From Streptomyces sp. NA02950 (GTDB lineage: Bacteria > Actinomycetota > Actinomycetes > Streptomycetales > Streptomycetaceae): a DNA stretch of 64,000 nucleotides. The stretch is taken from the NCBI RefSeq assembly GCF_013364155.1, contig NZ_CP054916.1, forward strand, positions 992,001-1,056,000, read 5' to 3'. The notes under the pieces are model-generated. The model did not search any database and had not been told where the DNA came from. It saw only the letters and a list, made by a program, of their open reading frames with translations. The position numbers and the translations under genes are program-made. Positions 8,514 to 51,234 of the stretch are shown piece by piece (the first letter of the stretch is position 1; each line of letters begins with the position of its first letter).

Positions 8514-9299
8514 TCAGTCGATAGGTAGACCGTCGCGGGCGGTGTACGCCCGCAGGGTGTCCGCGATGACCCCGGCCACCGCTGCCTTCTGTTCCCCGAC
8601 GTAGAAGTGGCCGCCGGGGAAGACCTCGAGCCGGAAGGAGCCGGAGGTGTGCTCCTGCCAGCTCGCCACCTCCTCGACCGCGACCCGGTTGTCGCTGTCG
8701 CCGATGAGCCCGACGATGTCGCAGCGCAGCCTGGGGCCGGGCCGGTACGCGTAGGTCTCGGCCGCCTTGTAGTCGCTCCGGATGGACGGCAGCGCCAGTC
8801 GCAGCAGTTCGGCGTCGCCGAGGATCCGGGCGTCGGTGCCGCTGACGAGCTGGAGTTCGGAGATGATCCCGGCGTCGTCGAGCCGGTGGATGCCCCTGCT
8901 GCGGTGGCGTGAGGGCGCGGGCCGGCCCGAGGCGAAGAGCACCGCGGGCACGGTGTCCCGCTCCGCTTCGAGCAGCCGGGCCAGTTCGAACCCCACGCTG
9001 GCGCCCATGCTGTGGCCGAAGAGCGCCAACGGCCGTTCGGCGGCCAGGGGTTCGAGCGCCTCGAAGACCTCGCGGGCCATCTCGTGGACGCTCTCGATAT
9101 GCGGATCGTGCCGCCGGTCCTGCCGCCCCGGGTACTGGACGGCCAGGGCCTCCACGGTCGGCGGCAGCAGCTCCGAGAGCGGGAACCAGAAGCTCGCGGC
9201 CCCTCCGGCGTGCGGCAGGCAGACCAGGCTGATCTCGGCCTCCGGGCGGGGGTGGAACCGGCGGAACCACAGGCTCTCGTCGGCAGCGGGCAACGCCAT
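8514..9299 (-). CDS. Type II thioesterase
   Basis: 261 residues, alpha/beta hydrolase fold. The nucleophile elbow LFGHSMGAS contains Ser97, and the later IGDSDNRV and GGHFYVGEQ segments supply the Asp and His. The [14 protein letters not shown] segment near the N-terminus is typical of editing thioesterases. These stand-alone enzymes clear stalled or mis-primed acyl groups from acyl carrier proteins. The start at MALPAADES is chosen over upstream in-frame codons because family similarity begins there and AAAGGA lies about 11 bases before it. The gene follows the terminal PKS gene by about 105 bp on the same strand and precedes the glycosyltransferase, so it belongs to the PKS operon. Confidence 0.92.
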   Translation of the reverse strand: MALPAADESLWFRRFHPRPEAEISLVCLPHAGGAASFWFPLSELLPPTVEALAVQYPGRQDRRHDPHIESVHEMAREVFEALEPLAAERPLALFGHSMGASVGFELARLLEAERDTVPAVLFASGRPAPSRHRSRGIHRLDDAGIISELQLVSGTDARILGDAELLRLALPSIRSDYKAAETYAYRPGPRLRCDIVGLIGDSDNRVAVEEVASWQEHTSGSFRLEVFPGGHFYVGEQKAAVAGVIADTLRAYTARDGLPID

Positions 9300-9404
9300 G
9301 GCTGTCGGTGTTCCTTTCGCGGTGCGTACGGAGCGGGGCGGAACGGTGGGCAGGGAGCGGTGCGTACGGAGCCGTGCGGAGGCGGTCAGCACCCGTGGCG
9401 CGGA

Positions 9405-15677
<6,273 letters not shown>

Positions 15678-15726
15678 CGTTTACCGCCCATCTGTCTGAA
15701 TTCCGTTCGTGAGCACTTGAGCACCG

Positions 15727-25977
<10,251 letters not shown>

Positions 25978-26001
25978 GGTCAGCTCCGCACTCGCGTCTC
26001 G

Positions 26002-30945
<4,944 letters not shown>

Positions 30946-31007
30946 CTGTCGTCAGCTCCTCAAGAGGGCCGGAATGCCGGTGGCGGCCGTGGGGGTCGGG
31001 CGGCGGG

Positions 31008-34000
31008 TCATGAGGCCGTGAGGTCCCGCTCCAGCAGCTCGAACACCTCGTCGAGCAGGTCGAACATCTCGTCGTCGGTGGCCGCTTCGATGTCGTCCAT
31101 CTCCAGTGCGGCGAGCGTGGACTGGACACGGTCGAGCACGGCGAGGGCGGTGTCCTCGCCGGTGACCCCGGTGACCCCGGTGACCCCGGTGACCCCGGTG
31201 CCCTCGGTGCTCCCGGTGACCCCGTGTGATGGCAGGAGTTCATCGCGCAGCAGTCCGGCGAGGTCGTCGGCGGTCGGGTAGTCGAAGACGAGGGTGACCG
31301 GCAGCCGGAGCCCGGTGGCGGCGTTGAGCCGGTTGCGCAGCTCGACGGCGGTGAGTGAGTCGAAACCCAGTTCCTTGAAGGGCCGTCCGGGCTCGACCGC
31401 CGCGGCGTCGGTGTAGCCGAGCGCGGCGGCGGCCTGTTCGGCCACCAGTTCCGCCAGCGCGGTGTCGCGGTCGGCCGGGCTCAGTTCGGCGAGCCGCCTG
31501 CGCAGCGCGGCGCCGCCACCGTTCTCCTCCTGGGCGGCCCCCTCAGTCTCCGCTCCGGTGGCGCCACCGGCCTCGGGGATGTCGGCCAGCAGCGGCAGCC
31601 GCCGGGTGGCGGACAGGGCCGGGGCGAACCGCTCCCAGTCGATGTCGGCCACCACGAGGAAGGCATCGCCCCGGGCGACCGTCCGGCTCAGGATCCCGGC
31701 GGTCCGTTCGCCGTCCATCGGGGTCACCCCGCGGCGCCGGAGCTGGTCCGCCACCTCGCCGTCGATCATGCCGCCTCCGGCCCATGCGCTCCAGGCCACG
31801 GAGGTGGCGGGCAGACCGTCGGCGCGGCGCGACTGGGCGAGTGCGTCGAGACAGGCGTTGGCCGCCGCGTAGTTGCCCTGGCCCGCGGCGCCCACGGTGC
31901 CCGCGATCGAGGAGAGCAGGACAAACGCGTCGAGGTCCAGATCCCGGGTGAGTTCGTGCAGATGGTGGGCGCCCGCCACCTTGGGGCGCAGCACCCCTTG
32001 GAGCTGGGCCGGGGTGAGCGCGTCCACGGTGGCGTCGTCCAGCGTGCCCGCGGCGTGTACCACGGCGGTCAGCGGGCGGCCCACCTCGTCGCCGGTGAGG
32101 GTGTCCAGCAGGGTGGCCAGGGCGTGGCGGTCGGCGACATCGCAGGCGGCGACGGTCACGCGGGCGCCGAGGGCGGTGAGTTCGGCCGCCAGCTCGGATG
32201 CGCCCGGGGCGTCGGGGCCGCGGCGGCCGGCCAGCACCACGTGTTCGGCGCCGTCGCGGACGAGGGTGCGGGCGAGCTGGGCGCCGACACCGCCGGTGCC
32301 ACCGGTGATGAGGACGGTGCCACGGGGCCGCCAGCCCGCGCCGGGCGGGGTGGCACCGGCTCGCCGCAACCGCCGGGCGAGGGTGCCGGATGGGCGGATC
32401 GCCAGCTGATTCTCACCGTCTTGGCGGGTGAGGGCGCCGCCGAGGGCCATGAGCGCGGAGGTGTCGAGCGTTCCGGGCAGATCGACCAGACCGCCCCAGC
32501 GCTGCGGGTGTTCCAGGGCCACCGCACCGCCGAGCCCCCAGATCAGGGCCTGGCGTGGGGCGGCCGGGCGGTCGGCGCCACCGGTGGAGACCGCGCCGCT
32601 GGTGACACACCACAGGGGCGCGTCGACTCCGGTGTCCCCCAGGGCCTGGACGAGGGCGAGGGTGGTGGCGCAGCCGGTGGGGACGTCCGGCCACGCGGGG
32701 TGCGGGGTCTCGTCGAGGGCGAGCAGCGACAGTACGCCACCGAGGTCCTGGGCCCGGCCGAGGACGTCGGTGAGCCGGGTGGCGAACCGGGCGCGGTCGG
32801 TGTCCTCGGCGCCGACGCCGACGAGGACGACCGTGGCGCCGCATTCGGCGAGATGGGCCGTGACGGCCTCGACGACCGGAGCCGTGGCGCCGTCTGCGGG
32901 GGCCGCCACCAGCCATGCCCCGGACACGGCCGGGTTCCGGGGGGCGCCGAGGGGCTGCCATCCGATGCGATAGCGCCAGGCGTCCTGCTCGGCCTGGTCG
33001 TTCCGCCGGGACCGCCAGGAGGACAGCAGGGGGACCACGGCGCTGAGCGGGGTGTCCGCCTCGGCGCCCAGCTCAGCCGTCAGGGTCTCCAGGTCGGTGT
33101 TGTCGACGGCGGCCCAGAAGTCGGCGTCGGACGGGCCCGCCGCCGTGGCGGCGGTGTGCGCCCTCTGGGGCTCGACCCAGTAGCGGTCGCGCTGGAACGG
33201 GTAGGTGGGCAGGTCCACCCGGGCCGTGCCGCGGTTGGCGAACAGCCCCCGCCAGTCCACCTCCGCGCCGTGGGCGTACGCCTGGGCGAGCGAGAGCAGC
33301 ATCCGCCGCGGACCGCCCTCCTCGCGACGCAGGGTGCCGATGACGGCCGCCGCGCCCTTGGCGTCCTCGATGGTGGACTCGATGGCGGCGGCCAGTACGG
33401 GATGCGGGCTGACCTCGACGAACAGCCGGTGGCCACTGGTGAGCAGTCCACGGGTGGCCGCTTCGAGCCGTACGGTCTCGCGCAGGTTGCGCGCCCAGTA
33501 CGCGGCGTCGAGCCCCGCGGTGTCCATCGCCTCACCGGTGACGGTGGAGTGGAAGGTGACGCGTGAGGTGCGCGGCCGGATGGGGGCGAGGAGGCCGAGC
33601 AGTTCGTCGTGGATCGATTCCACCTGTGCGGAGTGCGAGGCGTAGTCCACCGGGATCAGCTTGGCGCGGATGTCCTCGGACTCGCACTCGGCCTGGAATT
33701 CGCGCAGCGCCTGCGGCTCGCCGGACACGACCATCGCACCGGGGCCGTTGACCGCGGCCAGCGAGATCCGCCCGTCCCACGCCTCGATGCGCTCGCGCAG
33801 TGCCTCCACCGGCAGCGCGACGGACATCATGCCGCCGTGGCCCGCGAGTCCGCGGGCGATGGCCTGCGACCGCAGCGCCACCACCCGGGCCCCGTCCTGC
33901 AACGTCAGCGCACCGGACACCACGGCCGCCGCGATCTCACCCTGTGAATGGCCCGTGACGGCGGCGGGTGTCACTCCGTGCGTCCGCCACACCTCGGCCA

Positions 34001-35938
34001 GCGACACCATCACCGCCCACAGAGCGGGCTGGACCACATCCACCCGGTCCAGCCCCGGGCCGTCGCCCCGCAGCACCTTGGTCAGCGACCAGTCCACGAA
34101 CACCGACAGGACGATCTCGCACTCCGCGAACCGGCGCGCGAACACCGGAGAGCTGTCGAGGAGTTCGACCGCCATCCCGGCCCACTGCGAGCCCTGCCCG
34201 GGGAACACGAACACCGGACGCGCCTCGGCAACCGTCGCGCCCTCGCCCCGTACGGCCTGCGGGGCCGCGGTACCGGAGGCCAGCGCCTCCAACCCGCCGA
34301 GCAGGGTGTCACGGTCGCCGCCCACCACGGTGGCGCGGTACTCGAAGGCCGACCGGCCCGCCACCAGTGAGTGGCCGACAGCGGCCGGGGGCAGCTCCGG
34401 GCACTGGACCACCTGGGACAGCAGTTGTTCGGCCTGCGCCCGCAGGGCGGCCTCGCCGCGGCCCGAGAGCACCCAGGGCACCGCGGCACCGCCGAGGGCG
34501 GTCCCACCGGGTTCCGGGTCGGTGTGCTCCGGCTCGTTCTCCTCGTCGGCCGGGGCCTGTTCGAGGATCACATGCGCGTTGGTGCCGCTCACCCCGAACG
34601 CGGACACCCCGGCGCGGCGCGGACGGCCCCGGTCCGGCCACGGCCGGGCCTCGGTGAGCAGCTCGACCGCGCCCGAGGACCAGTTCACGGCGGGCGACGC
34701 CACGTCGGCGTGCAAGGTCTTGGGCAGCACTCCGTGGCGCAGCGCCATCACCGTCTTGATGACCCCGCCGACTCCGGCCGCCGCCTGGGTGTGGCCGATG
34801 TTGGACTTCAATGAGCCCAGCCACAGCGGATGGCCGGACGAGCGGCCCTTTCCGTAGGTGGCGAGCAGGGCGCCCGCCTCGATGGGGTCGCCCAGTGCCG
34901 TTCCGGTGCCATGGGCCTCGACGGCGTCGATGTCGTCCACCGACAGTCCGGCGCCGGACAGCGCCGCTTCGATGACCCGGCGCTGTGCGGGGCCGTTGGG
35001 CGCGGCGAGGCCGTTGCTCGCACCGTCCTGGTTGATGGCGCTGGACCGCAGCACCGCGAGCACCGGGTGGCCGTTGGCTCGCGCGTCCGACAGCCGTTCC
35101 AGCAGCACCATGCCCGCGCCCTCGCCCCAGCCGGTGCCGTCGGCGCCCGCGGCGAAGGACTTGCAGCGGCCGTCGGCGGCCAGTCCGCGCTGATGGCTGA
35201 ACTCGACGAAAACACCCGGGGTGGACATGACCGCCGCACCGCCCGCGAGCGCCAGCGAGCATTCGCCACGGCGCAGCGCCTGGGCCGCGAGATGCAGTGT
35301 CACCAGGGAGGACGAGCACGCGGTGTCCAGGGTGATCGCTGGCCCCTCGAGGCCGAGGGTGTAGGCGATCCGGCCGGACGCGACACTGGTGACATTGCCG
35401 ATGAGCAGATGTCCCTCGACACTCCGCGGCGCGTACTGCGGGTCTCCGCCGTAGTGGAACGAGGCGAGGCCGACGTAGACCCCGGCCTCGGCCCCCTTCA
35501 GCGACAGCGGGTCGATGCCCGCGCGCTCGATGGCCTCCCAGGACACTTCGAGCAGCAGCCGCTGCTGCGGGTCCATGGCCAGGGCCTCGCGCGGGGAGAT
35601 CCCGAAGAACGCGGGGTCGAACCGGTCGGCGTCGTAGACGAATCCGCCTTCGCGGGTGTTGCAGGTGCCGGAACGGCCGGGATCCGGATCGTACAGCCCC
35701 TCGACATCCCAGCCCCGGTTGGCGGGGAACTCCGCGATGGCGTCCCGTCCGTCGGCCACCAGCCGCCACAGGTCCTCCGGGGAGCGGACACCGCCGGGGA
35801 AGCGGCAGCCCATCGAGACGACGGCGATCGGTTCCCGCTCCGCGTGCTCGATCTCGTCGAGACGGTGACGGGCCTGCTTGAGGTCGGAGGAGACCCGCTT
35901 CAGGTAGCTGAGGAGTTTCTCTTCGTTTTCGTTCGCCA

Positions 35939-35939
<1 letters not shown>
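31008..35939 (-). CDS. Type I PKS, module 3 (KS-AT-KR-ACP)
   Basis: 1643 residues. The ATG shares one base with the preceding PKS stop (TGATG, 35937-35941). N-terminal docking coil ([20 protein letters not shown]); KS Cys208; AT GHSQGE Ser665 with YASH 766-769 (methylmalonyl); KR with TGGTGGVG cofactor site, LDD, Ser in LLSSIAGT, Tyr1357 and YAAAN; ACP Ser1528. A glycine-valine-threonine repeat linker follows the ACP, then the docking tail [19 protein letters not shown]. The module sets the C10 methyl. Elaiophylin carries a ketone/hemiketal at C11, so this KR should not act, yet I see no lost catalytic residue. One deviation is WSAW where related KRs here have WGAW or WGPW. Confidence 0.93.
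31161..31200 (-). repeat. 9-bp tandem repeat in the module 3 C-terminal linker
   Basis: Four perfect copies of GGTGACCCC (31161-31196) plus a partial fifth, with one more unit at 31215-31223. On the coding strand each unit encodes Gly-Val-Thr. It lies between the ACP and the C-terminal docking tail, where length changes would keep the frame. Confidence 0.9.
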
Positions 35940-49042
<13,103 letters not shown>

Positions 49043-49139
49043 CACGACCTCAGACTCTTCTCTCAGGATTTGAGAACGGACGGAATGGGCTGACCATGAT
49101 CCAGAAGTCGACGGTATCGGCATGCCGGTGGCCCCAACC

Positions 49140-49177
49140 ACCCCTAACGTTCCCACCCCTAACCTGTGGATAGGGGT
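49140..49177 (-). promoter_or_regulatory. TAGGGGT boxes upstream of the first PKS gene
   Basis: ACCCCTA on the plus strand at 49140-49146 and 49155-49161 (15 bp apart), with an inverted copy TAGGGGT at 49171-49177. They lie 98-135 bp upstream of the PKS start in the 171-bp gap after the dTDP-glucose dehydratase gene. This gap should hold the promoter of the long PKS operon. Activator binding is inferred from recurrence of the box ahead of other cluster genes. Confidence 0.6.
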
Positions 49178-49213
49178 GGCCCAGGACATCAATGGGGAAT
49201 CCGGGTCCCGCGG

Positions 49214-50188
49214 TCAGCGCTCCTTGAGGGGTTCCCACCAATCGCGGTGCTCCATGTACCACGTGGCGGTTTCCGCGAGACCCTCTTCGAAGGACACCTC
49301 GGGCTGGTAGCCGAGTTGTCGCGAGATCTTGGTGATGTCGACCGAGTAGCGGCGGTCGTGGCCCTTTCGGTCGGGCACGTTCTCGACCATCGACCAGTCG
49401 GCCCCGAGTAGTTCGAGGAGTTGTTCGGTGAGCTGGCGGTTGGTCAGTTCGGTGCCGCCGCCGATGTTGTACACCTCGCCCGGTTCACCCTTTCCGGCGA
49501 CCAGGGCGACGCCTCGGCAGTGGTCGTCGACGTGGAGCCAGTCACGGACATTTCCACCGTCGCCGTACAGAGGTACCGGTCTGCCGTCCATGAGGTTGGT
49601 GATGAACAGCGGAATGACCTTCTCGGGGTACTGGTACGGGCCGTAGTTGTTGGAGCAGCGGGTCACACAGACAGGAAGTCCATGGGTGCGGTGGAATGCC
49701 CTGGCGAGGAGATCGGACGATGCTTTGGAGGCGGAGTAGGGCGAGTTGGGCTCCAGCGGGCGGTCCTCGGTCCAGGAACCGCTGTCGATGGATCCGTAGA
49801 CCTCGTCCGTGGACACGTGGACAAGTTTGCGCACTTCTGCGCTGGCCGCCGCGTTGAGCAGCGTGTGGGTTCCCATCACATTGGTCCGCACGAATTCCTC
49901 GGCCCCGGATATCGAGCGGTCGACATGTGATTCGGCGGCGAAGTGGACCACGAGATCGGTGCCGTGCAGCAGTTCTCGGACCAGTTCTCCGTCGCAGATG
50001 TCACCGCGGACGAAGTGGAGTCGGGGGCTGTCGGCGACCTCCGCCAGGTTGGCCTCGTTCCCCGCGTAGGTGAGCTTGTCGACCACCACCACCTGGGCAT
50101 CCGCAAACTCCGGGTACGCCCCGGTCAGCGTCCGGCGGACGAAGTGGGAGCCGATGAAGCCCGCGCCGCCGGTCACAACTATGCGCAC
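49214..50188 (-). CDS. rfbB: dTDP-glucose 4,6-dehydratase
   Basis: 324 residues, GTG start with AAGGGG upstream. The N-terminal NAD-binding motif is TGGAGFIGSH. The catalytic set is STDEVYG (Thr-Asp-Glu) and YSASK (Tyr and Lys); the substrate region is RCSNNYGPYQYPEKVIPLFI, kept by the family. It converts dTDP-glucose to dTDP-4-keto-6-deoxyglucose, the branch point to the deoxysugar. It lies 11 bp after the synthase stop, so the two form an operon. Housekeeping rhamnose genes have the same functions; the position next to the PKS genes argues that this copy is dedicated to the antibiotic sugar. Confidence 0.96.
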   Translation of the reverse strand: MRIVVTGGAGFIGSHFVRRTLTGAYPEFADAQVVVVDKLTYAGNEANLAEVADSPRLHFVRGDICDGELVRELLHGTDLVVHFAAESHVDRSISGAEEFVRTNVMGTHTLLNAAASAEVRKLVHVSTDEVYGSIDSGSWTEDRPLEPNSPYSASKASSDLLARAFHRTHGLPVCVTRCSNNYGPYQYPEKVIPLFITNLMDGRPVPLYGDGGNVRDWLHVDDHCRGVALVAGKGEPGEVYNIGGGTELTNRQLTEQLLELLGADWSMVENVPDRKGHDRRYSVDITKISRQLGYQPEVSFEEGLAETATWYMEHRDWWEPLKER

Positions 50189-50199
50189 TAAAGACCCCT

Positions 50200-51072
50200 T
50201 CAGCGGTGATTGGCCGCGATATCCATGAGATATTGTCCGTAGTCCGTCTTGCTCAGCCGCTCGCCGAGTTCATGGCAGGCCGTGGCGTCGATGAAGCCCA
50301 TACGGAAGGCGATCTCTTCGAGGCAGGCGATCCGCACTCCCTGGCGCTGTTCCAGGAGTTGTACATACTGGCCGGCCTGGAGCAGCGAGTCATGGGTTCC
50401 GGTGTCCAGCCAGGCGAATCCGCGCCCCAGACTGACCAGCCGGGCCTTTCCCCGTTCGAGATAGACGCGGTTGACGTCGGTGATCTCCAATTCTCCGCGC
50501 GCGGAGGGCTGGACGTTCTTGGCGATGTCCACGACGTCGTTGTCGTACAGATAGAGACCGGTGATCGCCAGATTGGACTTGGGACGGGCCGGTTTCTCCT
50601 CCAGGGAGATCAGCCGGCCCTGTTCGTCCATTTCGCCGACGCCGTAGCGTTCGGGATCCTTGACCCCGTAGCCGAAGAGCACACAGCCTTCGACGGTACT
50701 TGCTTCGTGGTGGAGCATCTTGGAGAAGCCGGGGCCGTGGAAGATGTTGTCGCCGAGGACAAGCGCCACCGGATCGTCGCCGATGAACTCGGCTCCGATG
50801 ATGAACGCCTCGGCGATGCCGTTGGCCTCGGCCTGTTCGGCGTATTCGATGGTGAGGCCCAATTGGGTGCCGTCGCCGAGGAGTGCCCGGAACAATCCCA
50901 CATGGAGCGGGGTCGAGATGACCAGGATTTCCCTGACGCCGCCGAGCATCAGCACCGACAGCGGATAGTAGACCAGGGGTTTGTTGTAGACGGGGAGGAT
51001 CTGCTTCGACACCGCGTGGGTCAGGGGATGCAGTCGGGTGCCGCTGCCTCCGGCGAGGACTATGCCCTTCAT
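50200..51072 (-). CDS. rfbA: Glucose-1-phosphate thymidylyltransferase (dTDP-glucose synthase)
   Basis: 290 residues starting [18 protein letters not shown], the nucleotidyltransferase signature, which fixes the start against longer in-frame possibilities. [10 protein letters not shown] (metal and substrate Asp), [14 protein letters not shown] and the [10 protein letters not shown] segment are family markers. It makes dTDP-glucose from glucose 1-phosphate and dTTP, the first step to 2-deoxy-L-fucose. It is first in a two-gene operon with the 4,6-dehydratase and has box variants 54-89 bp upstream. Confidence 0.96.
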   Translation of the reverse strand: MKGIVLAGGSGTRLHPLTHAVSKQILPVYNKPLVYYPLSVLMLGGVREILVISTPLHVGLFRALLGDGTQLGLTIEYAEQAEANGIAEAFIIGAEFIGDDPVALVLGDNIFHGPGFSKMLHHEASTVEGCVLFGYGVKDPERYGVGEMDEQGRLISLEEKPARPKSNLAITGLYLYDNDVVDIAKNVQPSARGELEITDVNRVYLERGKARLVSLGRGFAWLDTGTHDSLLQAGQYVQLLEQRQGVRIACLEEIAFRMGFIDATACHELGERLSKTDYGQYLMDIAANHR

Positions 51073-51125
51073 GCGGCCCGAAGCTATCAACGCCGCATGC
51101 CGCCGCTCCAGGCCTGCCGGGGTGA

Positions 51126-51161
51126 TAGGGGGGTATTGAGGGGTGGTCGTGGAACAGGGGT
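51126..51161 (+). promoter_or_regulatory. Variant AGGGGT boxes upstream of rfbA
   Basis: Three related sites on the plus strand: TAGGGGGGT from 51126, GAGGGGT at 51138-51144 and CAGGGGT at 51155-51161. They are spaced about 12 and 17 bp and are reversed relative to most boxes of the cluster. The third lies inside the left arm of the large inverted repeat at 51149-51191. They sit between the LAL regulator gene and rfbA, 54-89 bp before the rfbA start. Confidence 0.5.
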
Positions 51162-51191
51162 GGCCGTGTGCTGCGGCCACCCCTGTTCCAC
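51149..51191 (-). terminator. 18-bp inverted repeat, likely terminator of the LAL gene
   Basis: A perfect 18-bp stem (51149-51166 with 51174-51191) and a 7-base loop, 44 bp beyond the LAL stop. A second hairpin (CCGCCGG/CCGGCGG, 51203-51223) lies between it and the stop. No T-run follows, as is common in Streptomyces. Each arm carries a CAGGGGT box, so it may also be an operator for rfbA. Confidence 0.6.
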
Positions 51192-51234
51192 CTCTCGGCG
51201 CACCGCCGGGACATGTCCGGCGGCGGCTCTGAGG

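Noticed and set aside
31161..31200. Short tandem repeats considered as a CRISPR array
   Set aside because: The units are 9 bp without spacers, in frame and coding; no CRISPR array or cas gene was seen anywhere in the window.
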